Counted from the stretch's first letter, positions 54,818 through 63,452 are shown. The stretch is DNA of 64,000 nucleotides from Halobacteriovorax vibrionivorans (GCF_003346865.1 NZ_QDKL01000002.1:744001-808000), one strand, 5' to 3'. The notes: generated from the sequence alone by a model not told the origin. Program-made: numbers and translations.

Positions 54818-55786
54818 ATGATGACAGATAGTGATAATCAAGAAATTCTAATTATTGGCTTTGGCTCTCAAGCAAAATCTTGGGCAATGAACCTAAGAGA
54901 CTCAAAGCGAAATATTCATATTGGCCTTCGATCAAATAGCTCTTCTATAGAGCTGGCCAACGAATTAGGCTTTAAGGTTCTTGATATTGAAAATCTTGCA
55001 CTACCTCAATACGAATTTATCATTATCCTTACACCTGATGATACCCATAAAGAGATTTTAACTTCACTTAAATTTTCTAATAAGAAAAGTAAGCAAAAAT
55101 TTATTTATGCCCATGGTTACAGTGTTATATACGATGAACTAAGGAAGCTACTTCCCCATCACGAACATATGCTCTTAGCACCGAAGGCCATCGCAAGTGA
55201 ATTAAGATTTGGTTATGAAACAAAAGCTCCTTTAACTGCTGTTATCAATAGCGATGCTAAATCTAAAGATGCCCTTAAAAACTTGGCCAAAGATTTGGGT
55301 ATTACTGTCGGTCCAATTGAGAGCAGTTTTAAAGAAGAAACAATTTGTGATTTATTTTCAGAGCAGTCTCTTCTTTGCTCAGTCATTCCACAGGCCGCAC
55401 GCCTTTCTTTTGAAACTCTTGTAAATAAGGGTCACTCGCCGGAGATTGCATATATCGAATGTTGGCATGAGGTAAAACTCATTGCTGATGCTATGATTAA
55501 ACACGGGCCAAGTGCTCTTCTTAAATTAATTTCACCTAATGCTTTCATGGGTGGAGAGAGGGCTAAGTCACTGATATTTGATGAAGGGTACCAGCAGAAA
55601 CTCCATAAAATCTACAATGAAATCGATAATGGCCAATTTGCCCATGAAATTCTTCATAGTGATTTCCAAATGCAACTGAAACAAGCTATAAGTGAGTGGG
55701 ATAATCTTGAAATTTCCAAAGTTTATCAACGCTTTGGAAAAAAATTGGTTCATGTGAATGAAAAAGTTAACAACGAGAAAAATTAG
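54818..55786 (+). CDS. Ketol-acid reductoisomerase homologue, probable ketopantoate reductase
   Basis: A 322-residue class I KARI homologue: cofactor motif GFGSQ (14-18), SNSSS after the second strand for NADPH, H99, K123, and metal ligands D178, E182, E214, E218 and S239. The five ligands have the same spacing as in class I KARIs. Other segments are altered (APKAIAS instead of APKGPG). Canonical KARI makes dihydroxy acids for valine and isoleucine, and in Corynebacterium IlvC also reduces ketopantoate. Here it overlaps panB by 29 bases, no panE or other ilv synthesis gene is visible, and ketopantoate reduction is the missing step. Confidence 0.8.
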   Translation: MMTDSDNQEILIIGFGSQAKSWAMNLRDSKRNIHIGLRSNSSSIELANELGFKVLDIENLALPQYEFIIILTPDDTHKEILTSLKFSNKKSKQKFIYAHGYSVIYDELRKLLPHHEHMLLAPKAIASELRFGYETKAPLTAVINSDAKSKDALKNLAKDLGITVGPIESSFKEETICDLFSEQSLLCSVIPQAARLSFETLVNKGHSPEIAYIECWHEVKLIADAMIKHGPSALLKLISPNAFMGGERAKSLIFDEGYQQKLHKIYNEIDNGQFAHEILHSDFQMQLKQAISEWDNLEISKVYQRFGKKLVHVNEKVNNEKN

Positions 55787-56564
55787 AAGCTTCAAAGCCG
55801 AAAAGACTAAAACTTCACTGCAAGTTCTCACTTGCTATGACTTCCAAACAGCGCAAATGTTAAATGAGACTCAATTAGATATGATTCTCGTTGGCGACAG
55901 TCTTGGAAATGTCGTTTTAGGATACGATACAACTGTTGAAGTAAGCTTAGAAGAAATGGCAATCTTTGGAGCGGCCGTTAAAAGAGGTGCTCCTAATAAA
56001 TTCGTCATTGTCGATATGCCTTTTGGTTCTTATTCTACTTTTAATAAGGCCATTGAAAATGCGACCAAGATTTATCAACAAACAAAAGCTGAAGCCTTAA
56101 AACTTGAAGGCGCCTTCCCTCATCAACTTGAGATTATCACCCGCTTAACTCAAAGTGGAATTCCTGTAATGGGACATATCGGTTTAACTCCTCAAAGTGT
56201 TCATCAACAAGGTGGATACTATACTCATGGTAAGACTGATGCCGATAAAGAAAGACTTTTAAAAGAGGCAAAAGACTTAGAAGCTGCCGGATGTTTTTCC
56301 CTAGTACTTGAGTGTGTAACAGAAGAGATTGCAAATCTTATTACAAAAGAGATTTCAATTCCAACAATTGGCATTGGTGCAGGCAACGGTACAGATGGAC
56401 AGGTTCTCGTAATCAACGACCTTTTAAAGATGGGTCCAGGAAAGTACCCTAATTTCTGTAAGCCAATTGCAAATTTTTACGACTTAAAGCTAGAGCTTGT
56501 TTCAAAGTATATTCAGGATAAGAAAATTCCTCAAGGAATTGATAATGCCGACTTACACCATTGA
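55758..56564 (+). CDS. panB: 3-methyl-2-oxobutanoate hydroxymethyltransferase
   Basis: A 268-residue enzyme with the PanB marks GDSLGNVVLGYDTTVEVSLEEM, DMPFGSY and the GIGAGNGTDGQVLV segment. It adds a hydroxymethyl group from methylene-tetrahydrofolate to 2-ketoisovalerate, giving ketopantoate. glyA earlier in the window supplies the folate one-carbon unit. The gene overlaps both the KARI-like gene and coaX. Confidence 0.96.
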   Translation: MKKLTTRKIRSFKAEKTKTSLQVLTCYDFQTAQMLNETQLDMILVGDSLGNVVLGYDTTVEVSLEEMAIFGAAVKRGAPNKFVIVDMPFGSYSTFNKAIENATKIYQQTKAEALKLEGAFPHQLEIITRLTQSGIPVMGHIGLTPQSVHQQGGYYTHGKTDADKERLLKEAKDLEAAGCFSLVLECVTEEIANLITKEISIPTIGIGAGNGTDGQVLVINDLLKMGPGKYPNFCKPIANFYDLKLELVSKYIQDKKIPQGIDNADLHH

Positions 56565-57219
56565 TAGTGGCAACACATTTATTAAAGTAGCGAAGTTTGA
56601 AAATAATATTCTTTCAAAGATCACTCGCTATACGCCAGAAGACTTTAATCCAACATTTCAAAAAGATGAAAAAATTATTTTTTCAAATGTATCCAAAAAT
56701 ATTATCCACAAATTACCATCGTCTGCCATAGCTGCAGCTGAGCTAATAGAAGACTTCAAGTCTACTTATGATCAATCAACATTTGGTGTGGATCGAAAAA
56801 TCATTTCACATTATCTTCAAAAGAAGTTTCCAAATGAAAATATTCTCATTATCGATGCGGGTAGTTTTATTACTTTTGACTATATAGAGAGTGGAATCCA
56901 TCGAGGCGGGCCCATCTACCTTGGACTTGGGAATTACCTCAAAGCTTATCCGGCATTTTCACAAAATCTTCCTCTAGTTGATAATGTAAAAGCAGGAGAA
57001 TGTGCAAATACGAAAGAGGCCATTAGCACAGCATTCACTCAATATCTTTCAATGATTAAAAATGAAATTCAGAAATTTCAGACTGATCAAGTTATCGTAA
57101 CCGGTGGTGACGCTAGAAACTTTCAAGACTGTGCAGATGAACAAGGCGATCTAATGCACCATGCTCTCTTTGAACTTAGCAGGGATTTCGATAGCTCGGT
57201 ACTTCTTCCCATTACTTAG
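56545..57219 (+). CDS. coaX: Type III pantothenate kinase
   Basis: From ATG 56545 (AAGGAA site) the product is 224 residues, on the short side for CoaX (usually 240-270). N-terminal TIDSGNTFIKVAKF is the phosphate-binding Asp motif, GVDRK is the pantothenate region, and IIDAGSFITFDYI and HRGGPIYLGLGNY replace the usual DAGTAxT and GGxIxPG with milder variants. It phosphorylates pantothenate. It overlaps panB by 20 bases. Confidence 0.87.
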   Translation: MPTYTIDSGNTFIKVAKFENNILSKITRYTPEDFNPTFQKDEKIIFSNVSKNIIHKLPSSAIAAAELIEDFKSTYDQSTFGVDRKIISHYLQKKFPNENILIIDAGSFITFDYIESGIHRGGPIYLGLGNYLKAYPAFSQNLPLVDNVKAGECANTKEAISTAFTQYLSMIKNEIQKFQTDQVIVTGGDARNFQDCADEQGDLMHHALFELSRDFDSSVLLPIT

Positions 57220-57375
57220 TCGGATCCAGTAACCTTCTTGCACTTCACCATCAATAACAATATTAATTGGCTTCATTGATACAATGTGATCATAGTTTAT
57301 ATAAATTGGCTCACAAGTATCTCCCAATGCTTGAACGTCGCGTTGTGAAATAATCGAAAACTTACCAAATTTCAT
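57151..57375 (-). CDS. Small protein of unknown function (FlbD-like appearance)
   Basis: From the ATG at 57375 (AAGG 6 bases upstream) the product is 74 residues, beta-rich: YINYDHIVSM...GYWIRLSNGKKYRAIEIP. The alternation resembles small FlbD/DUF-type proteins, but this is only a visual match. It overlaps the coaX 3' end by 69 bases on the other strand. It is real rather than a shadow because it has a ribosome site and begins outside coaX. Confidence 0.5.
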   Translation of the reverse strand: MKFGKFSIISQRDVQALGDTCEPIYINYDHIVSMKPINIVIDGEVQEGYWIRLSNGKKYRAIEIPAKFKESMVH

Positions 57376-57474
57376 ATACTTACCTTTGTTACATCGTTTC
57401 AAATTCAATGGCCTAAACCCTTTAAAACATATATAAGGGAGTCTCAGGGTATTAACAACCATAAAGTTAACTAT

Positions 57475-58698
57475 ATGAAAATATTAGTAGGTGTATGTGG
57501 TTCAGTTTCCGCTTACAGGTCAATTGAGTTTGTCAGAGGACTTGTTAAGGCCGGCCACCAAGTAAAAGTCATTTTAACAAATGGAGCAAAGGAATTTGTT
57601 TGCCCAAACCTATACTCATACCTTGGCGCCCAAGAAGTTTACGAAGCTAATGCTGACTTTAGCGGCAGTATTGAGTCAAAGAGTGTACTTCATATAGAAT
57701 TAGCAAAGTGGGCCGACAAGCTCCATATCTACCCGGCCAGTGCCAATACGATAGCCAAGCTTGCCATGGGTCAGGCCAATGACCTACTTAGTAGTGTCTT
57801 CCTCGCAGGATGGGATAAGTTTCAAACAATTATTTACCCGGCCATGAACACTTCGATGTGGACCAATCCAATTACCCAAGAAAATATTGATTTAATAAAT
57901 CGTCTTGATAAGCATGATCATATCTATATATATCCACCACAGAGTGGAACACTCGCCTGCGGTGATACTGGTAGTGGAAAAATTCCCGATGTAGAAGAAG
58001 TGCTAACAAATTACGATGCCATAAACCTTGGTATCACTGATAACTCTCCTCATGTTGTCATTACAGCAGGTGCAACAGTTGCTCCAATTGATCCTGTTCG
58101 TTTTGTGACGAATCCTTCATCAGGAAAGACAGGACTTGAGATAGCAAAACAATCCCTTCGCCTTGGCAATCGCACCACAGTTCTTTTAGGAGAAAATTCA
58201 TGCGATGGCTTTAAGCACCTAGCAAAACTTCCAGGAGTTAAAATCATTAAGGTTCGTACAACGGATGAGATGTATGAAGCAGTGAAATCTCTTGAGAATC
58301 GTTTTGATACATATATTTCAACTGCCGCTATTAGTGATCTTAAATTTAAAACCGCTGGTGACAAGTTAAAGAAAGACACTCTCTCAAATTCACTTGAATT
58401 TGAAAAAGCACAAGATATTCTAAGCTATGTAGTTTCAAATCAAAGTCCTTCTCAATGTATTGTTGGATTTGCAGCTGAGACACAAATGACTAAAGAAGTC
58501 TTGGAAAGCAAATATAATCGTAAACCAACAAAGCTATTAATAGGTACTCATGTAAATAGTGGACTTTGTGATAAGGCCCGCCAAGGATTTGGCAATGATA
58601 GTGCAACATATACGATTCTTGAAAATGGAAAAGTTGCTTTTGAAGGAGAACTTTCAAAGCTTCAATTGGCCAAAGAAATATTTGAGAGGATTAAATAG
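57475..58698 (+). CDS. coaBC: Bifunctional phosphopantothenoylcysteine synthetase/decarboxylase
   Basis: A 407-residue fusion. The N-terminal CoaC flavoprotein domain (1-180) has H73 (VLHIELAKWAD), PAMNTSM and the ACGDTGSGK substrate loop. The CoaB domain (190-407) has AGATVAPIDPVRFVTNPSSG, SDLKFKTAG and KLKK. It turns 4'-phosphopantothenate into 4'-phosphopantetheine. Its stop touches the panC start, so the two are co-expressed. Confidence 0.95.
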   Translation: MKILVGVCGSVSAYRSIEFVRGLVKAGHQVKVILTNGAKEFVCPNLYSYLGAQEVYEANADFSGSIESKSVLHIELAKWADKLHIYPASANTIAKLAMGQANDLLSSVFLAGWDKFQTIIYPAMNTSMWTNPITQENIDLINRLDKHDHIYIYPPQSGTLACGDTGSGKIPDVEEVLTNYDAINLGITDNSPHVVITAGATVAPIDPVRFVTNPSSGKTGLEIAKQSLRLGNRTTVLLGENSCDGFKHLAKLPGVKIIKVRTTDEMYEAVKSLENRFDTYISTAAISDLKFKTAGDKLKKDTLSNSLEFEKAQDILSYVVSNQSPSQCIVGFAAETQMTKEVLESKYNRKPTKLLIGTHVNSGLCDKARQGFGNDSATYTILENGKVAFEGELSKLQLAKEIFERIK

Positions 58699-59567
58699 TG
58701 AAAGTTATCACAAAACGTAATGAACTTATTAACACAATGAAGGAAGTTTCCCACCAAAGTCTTGGACTTGTTCCAACAATGGGAAATCTTCATGCTGGAC
58801 ACATGAGCTTACTTGAAAGTGCTCTTAATGACTGTCAGCAAGTTGTTCTAACAATTTTTGTTAACCCAAAACAATTTAGTGCAAATGAAGACCTCTCAAC
58901 ATACCCAAGAACTCCTCAGGAAGATCTCGATAAGATAAAAGAAACTGCGGGCAATCGTGCTAACGATATTATCGTTTTCATGCCAGAGGGTAATACCGAA
59001 GTTTATCCTCCAGGATTCAATACAACGATTAGTGTTTCTGGAATAACTGAAAAGCTTTGTGGAAAGAGTCGTCCAACTCATTTTGCAGGAGTGACAACTG
59101 TAGTCTACCAATTATTTACTCTAATAAATCCTGCTCGTGCTTACTTTGGACAAAAAGATTACCAACAAGTATGTGTTATTCGTAAGATGGCACAGGACTT
59201 AAATTTAAATATCGATATTAAAACCGTACCAATTATAAGAGAAGAATCGGGACTTGCCCTCTCTTCACGAAATGGTTACTTATCAAACGAAGAAAAAGAA
59301 ATCGCTCTAAATCTTCCTACTAAATTAGAAGTTATTGAATCTCTTTTAAAGTTCAATACTTGGGTAGACGCTGGAGCACAATTAAATGAAATACTAGAAT
59401 CAACACTAAGTGATAAGGCCTGGGACTATCTAGATATTCTAGATAGCAAGACTCTTGAAGATGTTGATCAAAATACAAAAGAAGTTGTTATCGCTGGAGC
59501 TTATTTTGTTGGAGATCGTCCAACGAGAATCATCGATAACCGACTAGTGGAAATTACATATGCTTGA
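58698..59567 (+). CDS. panC: Pantothenate synthetase
   Basis: A 289-residue enzyme with the nucleotide motif PTMGNLHAGHMSL and KDYQQVCVIRKM, plus GLALSSRNGYLS. It joins pantoate and beta-alanine with ATP. The pathway order aminotransferase, PanB, KARI-like, PanC, CoaX, CoaBC is then complete apart from beta-alanine supply and the last two CoA steps. Confidence 0.96.
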   Translation: MKVITKRNELINTMKEVSHQSLGLVPTMGNLHAGHMSLLESALNDCQQVVLTIFVNPKQFSANEDLSTYPRTPQEDLDKIKETAGNRANDIIVFMPEGNTEVYPPGFNTTISVSGITEKLCGKSRPTHFAGVTTVVYQLFTLINPARAYFGQKDYQQVCVIRKMAQDLNLNIDIKTVPIIREESGLALSSRNGYLSNEEKEIALNLPTKLEVIESLLKFNTWVDAGAQLNEILESTLSDKAWDYLDILDSKTLEDVDQNTKEVVIAGAYFVGDRPTRIIDNRLVEITYA

Positions 59568-60879
59568 TAATGAATTTTATATCTCACGTGAGGCAAAGGC
59601 CTCCCTTGTCTCTTTAATTTGTCCTAAGTTTAAAGAACATGCGACAGAAAAAGACACTCTTCGAAGTTTAGAAGAGCTTCGAGAGCTAATGCGCACTTTA
59701 AATATTGAAACAGGTGAACAGTATATTCAAAATAAGAAGACTGTTGATGCTGGAACGATTTTAGGAACAGGAAAGCTTGAAGAAATTGCAGCAGCGGCAA
59801 AGGCCGAAGGCTCATCTCTACTCGTTTTTGACTGTGAGTTAACTTCTTCGCAAATTAGAAATATCAAGAAGCTGACAGGGCTATCTGTCGTTGATCGTTG
59901 CCACATTATTCTTGAGATCTTCTCAGAGCACGCAAGAACAAAAGAAGCACGTATTCAAATTGAAATTGCTCGTCTTCAATATATTCTTCCACGACTGGCC
60001 GGATTCTGGTCACACCTTGGCCGTCAAAAAGGTGGTATTGGTGTCCGCGGTGGTGAGGGTGAGCAACAAATTGAGCTTGACCGTCGTATTATTCGCGAAA
60101 GAATTGAGTTCTATAAACGCGAACTTAAAGAAGTTGAAAAGTCTCGTATTGAACAAAAGAAGCGCAGGTCAAAAAAAGCAATTACGACAGCACTCGTTGG
60201 ATACACCAATGCAGGTAAGTCTTCTTTAATGAATCGCCTATGTCGTGTTGATGTACTTGAAGAAGACAAGCTCTTTGCAACACTTGACTCAACTTTTAGG
60301 ATGTTAAATCCAGATACAAAACCGCCAATGATCCTTATCGATACGGTTGGTTTCTTATCAAACCTACCAAATACTCTAATTGATGGTTTTAAAACAACTC
60401 TTGAATCTGCTCTTGAAGCTGATCTTCTTATGATTGTTTGTGATATTAGTGACCCAAATTACGAAAAACATCTTGAAGTTACTAACAATGTTCTTAAAGA
60501 ACTAGGGCTTGAAGACAAAGAACGTATCATTATCTTTAATAAGAAAGATAAATTAAATGATAAAATAGCTGAAAATATTATTAAGAGAAAGCATCCAAAT
60601 AGCTTCGTAATTTCAAGTTTTGATAAAGCTGACATTGATAATTTACGCCAATATGTCGTAGATTACTTCTTAGAAAAACAAAATAATTACGACCTATTTA
60701 TTCCTTATGATGCTGGAGCTGCCCATTCAATCGTTGTTTCAAAAACTAACGTAATTAAGACAACTAATCATGAAAAAGGGATCTATTATCAAGTTAAAGT
60801 ACCTGACTTTATTTATAATCCATTAGGTTTACAAAAATTTGAGCTTGGGCCACACGACCCTCTTCTTAAAGAAATCTAA
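59560..60879 (+). CDS. hflX: Ribosome-associated GTPase HflX
   Basis: A 439-residue GTPase. The N-terminal domain contains TILGTGKLEEIAAAAKAEGSS; the linker FWSHLGRQKGGIGVRGGEGE is the HflX signature; the G domain begins GYTNAGKSSLMNRL with DTVGFLSNLP and FNKKDK. HflX splits or rescues stalled ribosomes. It overlaps panC by 8 bases and ends the cluster. Confidence 0.95.
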   Translation: MLDNEFYISREAKASLVSLICPKFKEHATEKDTLRSLEELRELMRTLNIETGEQYIQNKKTVDAGTILGTGKLEEIAAAAKAEGSSLLVFDCELTSSQIRNIKKLTGLSVVDRCHIILEIFSEHARTKEARIQIEIARLQYILPRLAGFWSHLGRQKGGIGVRGGEGEQQIELDRRIIRERIEFYKRELKEVEKSRIEQKKRRSKKAITTALVGYTNAGKSSLMNRLCRVDVLEEDKLFATLDSTFRMLNPDTKPPMILIDTVGFLSNLPNTLIDGFKTTLESALEADLLMIVCDISDPNYEKHLEVTNNVLKELGLEDKERIIIFNKKDKLNDKIAENIIKRKHPNSFVISSFDKADIDNLRQYVVDYFLEKQNNYDLFIPYDAGAAHSIVVSKTNVIKTTNHEKGIYYQVKVPDFIYNPLGLQKFELGPHDPLLKEI

Positions 60880-60909
60880 ATTTAATCTTAAATAATCCGA
60901 CAAGCGAGT

Positions 60910-61263
60910 ATGAAGAAAATTATACTCGCATTAATATTTAGCTTTATAGCATCGACAGCTTCTGCTGGAATAACAACAATCGACGTAGAATCATATCATC
61001 GAACTGATATGGACTTTATGTTCTTAATCAAGAATAAGAAATACGATAAAATTGTTCTTGATTGCCAAGGCTTTATTAATGGCCTCAATATGTATAGTAC
61101 AAGAGGGCATGATATCTTCACTCTTCCAGGCTATGGACATTGTATAGCAATCCATAACGAGATAATCAAAAATATCAAGGCCAAGAAGAGCTCATGCCTT
61201 GCTATTAATGATTCAGAAGGTAAAGTACTAGTTCTTGATAGCAAGTGCCCTGCTCAACCTTAA
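60910..61263 (+). CDS. Small secreted protein of unknown function
   Basis: A 117-residue protein with a signal peptide (1-19, ending ASTASA) and four cysteines (DCQGF, GHCIA, SSCLA, SKCPA) that could make two disulfides. The region around the start codon can fold: GCGAGTA (60904-60910) pairs with TACTCGC (60923-60929), which may reduce initiation. No family recognised. Confidence 0.6.
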   Translation: MKKIILALIFSFIASTASAGITTIDVESYHRTDMDFMFLIKNKKYDKIVLDCQGFINGLNMYSTRGHDIFTLPGYGHCIAIHNEIIKNIKAKKSSCLAINDSEGKVLVLDSKCPAQP

Positions 61264-61266
61264 GAG

Positions 61267-61539
61267 CTAGGCCAATCGCTTAATTAAGTGGTAGCCAAAT
61301 TGCGTTCTAACGATTGGTGACATTTCACCAACCTCAAGAGAAAATGCAGCTTTTTCAAATGGTGCCACCATCATTCCCTTTCCAAACTCACCAAGATCTC
61401 CACCTTGTTGCCCAGAAGGACAATTCGAATAATCTTTTGCAAGCTCTTCGAAGCTCTTCCCCTCTTGCATCTTTTTTAATAAGTCTTTTGCTTCAAATTC
61501 TTGATCCACCAATATGTGGGCACAACGAATCTTGCTCAT
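61267..61539 (-). CDS. Single-domain parvulin peptidyl-prolyl isomerase
   Basis: From ATG 61539 (GGAAATAAC site) the product is 90 residues, exactly one parvulin domain: IRCAHILV, FEELAKDYSNCPSGQQGGDLGEFGKGMMV, FGYHLIKRLA. It has no signal peptide, so it is cytoplasmic like E. coli PpiC. It catalyses prolyl cis-trans change. Confidence 0.93.
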   Translation of the reverse strand: MSKIRCAHILVDQEFEAKDLLKKMQEGKSFEELAKDYSNCPSGQQGGDLGEFGKGMMVAPFEKAAFSLEVGEMSPIVRTQFGYHLIKRLA

Positions 61540-61562
61540 GTTATTTCCTTTGAATAGATTTT

Positions 61563-61652
61563 TTAAGAATGAAATCGCCAATAGTATGTTCCTATTATTA
61601 CAAGTAAGATAACGGCCAGTCCCAGCCACATGTAAAACTCATCCTTCTCCAT
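61563..61652 (-). CDS. 29-residue single-pass membrane protein
   Basis: A 29-residue open frame from ATG 61652 to TAA 61563, not usually listed because of its size. The sequence begins MEKDEFYMWLGLAVILLV and continues with a second run ending RFHS: one clear membrane segment (about 8-25) with a charged N-terminus and basic C-terminus. Its ATG overlaps the upstream receiver-like gene end by 14 bases and has a GTGGAG site 7 bases before it, so coupled translation is likely. Function unknown. Confidence 0.5.
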   Translation of the reverse strand: MEKDEFYMWLGLAVILLVIIGTYYWRFHS

Positions 61653-61986
61653 TGAAGTCTCCACAAATACGATCGAGATTAGACATGAGATTTGCAATAT
61701 CAAGAGGTGCTTGAATGACGCGCTTTGCGCCTTCTTCTCCCTTAGTTACGAGCTCTACAACTGGAATTTTTTCACAAAATTCAGCTTCGATTTTCTTAAT
61801 TGTTTCAGCTGAAATTGTTGAAATATCGACGAGAATGACTTCAGGCACAATATCTCGGATAAAATGGAAAGCATCATCTTCATTTGAAAGCGTAAAAAAC
61901 TCTCCTCCAACCTCTTTGCCTAAAGCCTCTATAGCAGTGATCATCATTTGGTTGTCGGATAGAAAGAATAGTTTTTTAATTTTCAC
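61639..61986 (-). CDS. Divergent response-regulator receiver-like protein
   Basis: A 115-residue protein with CheY-like order: SDNQ start (site of the acidic pocket), VILVDIS with a possible phospho-Asp, VVELVTKG, and VIQAPLDIANLM in place of KP. The acidic pair near the N-terminus and the conserved Lys are poorly kept, so phosphorylation is uncertain. It could be a stand-alone adaptor. Confidence 0.6.
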   Translation of the reverse strand: MKIKKLFFLSDNQMMITAIEALGKEVGGEFFTLSNEDDAFHFIRDIVPEVILVDISTISAETIKKIEAEFCEKIPVVELVTKGEEGAKRVIQAPLDIANLMSNLDRICGDFNGEG

Positions 61987-62036
61987 GTTTAGGTCCTGAT
62001 ATGTTACATTAAAACAATAATCGAAATGGAGATCTT

Positions 62037-62324
62037 ATGTCGAGTCGCATTAAAATTATTGATAACTTATCTAATTCTACCCTATATGAGTTTTCAATGG
62101 AAGACGCAGACCGTGCATATGAGAAGTCAGAGGAACTTGAGGAAATGGGGCTTGATATAAAGCTTATTATCCCTTCAGTTTCAGAAACACTCATTAAATC
62201 TCTAGGTGCAAATGCTGATAAAATTGAAAAACTCAAAGAAATGATGGATGAAGAAATTGCATCCCATATCGAAGAAGAAGGTAGTTGCTCAATTTGTCTT
62301 CCCGATGGAAAGATTCATCAATAA
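62037..62324 (+). CDS. Small protein with C-terminal CxxC
   Basis: A 95-residue acidic cytoplasmic-type protein ending in SCSICLPDGKIHQ, with CSIC as a possible redox or metal pair. Divergent from the receiver-like gene. GGAGAT before the ATG is a good ribosome site. Function unknown. Confidence 0.6.
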   Translation: MSSRIKIIDNLSNSTLYEFSMEDADRAYEKSEELEEMGLDIKLIIPSVSETLIKSLGANADKIEKLKEMMDEEIASHIEEEGSCSICLPDGKIHQ

Positions 62325-62327
62325 GAG

Positions 62328-63164
62328 CTAAAACTCTTCGTTCATCAAGGCTTCCATCTTCTTATTTGATTCTTGAAGTACCTTTAAAGACTCCATTGCC
62401 TTTTGAAGTTCAGGACTATCTTGAACGGCCTTCTTGATATCTTCCTGTGAAATTTGCTGTCCCGTTTTCTGACTTGCTTCCTGTATAGACCTTTGAAAGA
62501 CCTTGTCCATATCATCCTTTGAACTTAAACTCTCACTACTGCTGTCATCTGCAGAACTTACACTCTCACTACTGCTATCATCCTGAGATTCATTAGTAGT
62601 TTCCGTGTTAGAAATTACAGAAGGACCAAGAGGGAGATAAAGCCCTCCTAAAACACCACAATCAGAGATCTTATTCTCATTATCAACATACATATCAATC
62701 TCAAAACTCTTATTTAGTTTTTTCGCTCCATAGGAAGTATTATTTATTCGCGTAAGCTCAACGTTTAAGACGGCCTCACCGCGGTGAAGTTCGCGATCTT
62801 CAATCTTATTAACAAATAGATCACTTATATACATCGATGAAAGAATATAGTTAGTAGCGGCCACTTTTTCTTCAAGAGAATACTTTGCTTCACCATCAGG
62901 TCTTAAAATCTTTTCTACTATTAATCGATTCTCTAAGCGGCCAAGCTTCTCAAAAGTTCTTTTACAAGTTCCAGGCTTCCCCATATAGGCCTTCATCCCC
63001 TGAAAGTAGTTATTTAACTCGGTTTTATTGATATTTGTCTTTGTCGATTTAATCTGATTTTGCTGATATTTCATAAACGCTAAAGCTAAGAAACCCAAAA
63101 GTCCCGCAGCAATAACTATTTCCATTAAGGTAAAACCATTCTCATTTTTCGTAAATTTAAGCAT
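62328..63164 (-). CDS. Type IV pilin-like (prepilin) protein
   Basis: A 278-residue protein with a prepilin leader and cleavage site: NENG|FTLMEIVIAAGLLGFLALAFMKY, Gly before the cut and Glu at +5. The hydrophobic helix is complete. The body contains two cysteines and, at about 190-225, a Ser/Asp-rich low-complexity run (SSSESVSSADDSSSESLSS). It is larger than major pilins (about 150), so it may be a minor pilin or pseudopilin. No pilus operon is beside it. Confidence 0.78.
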   Translation of the reverse strand: MLKFTKNENGFTLMEIVIAAGLLGFLALAFMKYQQNQIKSTKTNINKTELNNYFQGMKAYMGKPGTCKRTFEKLGRLENRLIVEKILRPDGEAKYSLEEKVAATNYILSSMYISDLFVNKIEDRELHRGEAVLNVELTRINNTSYGAKKLNKSFEIDMYVDNENKISDCGVLGGLYLPLGPSVISNTETTNESQDDSSSESVSSADDSSSESLSSKDDMDKVFQRSIQEASQKTGQQISQEDIKKAVQDSPELQKAMESLKVLQESNKKMEALMNEEF

Positions 63165-63230
63165 GGGTATATTTTAGTGGATAAATGGATTTTATGGTAG
63201 TAGGTATTTCATGTAGTTTCGGGAACTTGT

Positions 63231-63290
63231 ACAAAAAAGGCCACCTTTCGGTGGCCTTATATATCTATTTTATCTTAGATATTTTTTGCT
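63231..63290. repeat. 60-base direct repeat, copy 1
   Basis: Identical over 60 bases to 63393-63452. Contains GGCCACC-tttc-GGTGGCC with a T-run on the minus strand, so it also works as a terminator for rpsA-strand transcripts. Confidence 0.9.
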
Positions 63291-63392
63291 CATCCTGCGG
63301 CAAAAGTGCCCCAACGGGCAGTTTTGAAGCAGAGATGGATGTGATTCAAGAATCAAAGAGCGAAGCTCGCGTGATTCGGTTGTTTACCACAA
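63291..63392. other. Structured spacer between the two direct repeats
   Basis: 102 bases with no gene. GCCC-caac-GGGC forms a small stem (63308-63319). TGATTC (63342-63347) can pair with GAATCA (63350-63355), while that same GAATCA can instead pair with TGATTC (63372-63377) around GAGC-gaa-GCTC. The two stems exclude each other. Confidence 0.5.
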
Positions 63393-63452
63393 ACAAAAAA
63401 GGCCACCTTTCGGTGGCCTTATATATCTATTTTATCTTAGATATTTTTTGCT
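63393..63452. repeat. 60-base direct repeat, copy 2
   Basis: Perfect copy of 63231-63290, again holding the GGCCACC hairpin and terminator-like T-run on the minus strand. It runs into the hairpin unit of composite repeat copy B. Confidence 0.9.
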
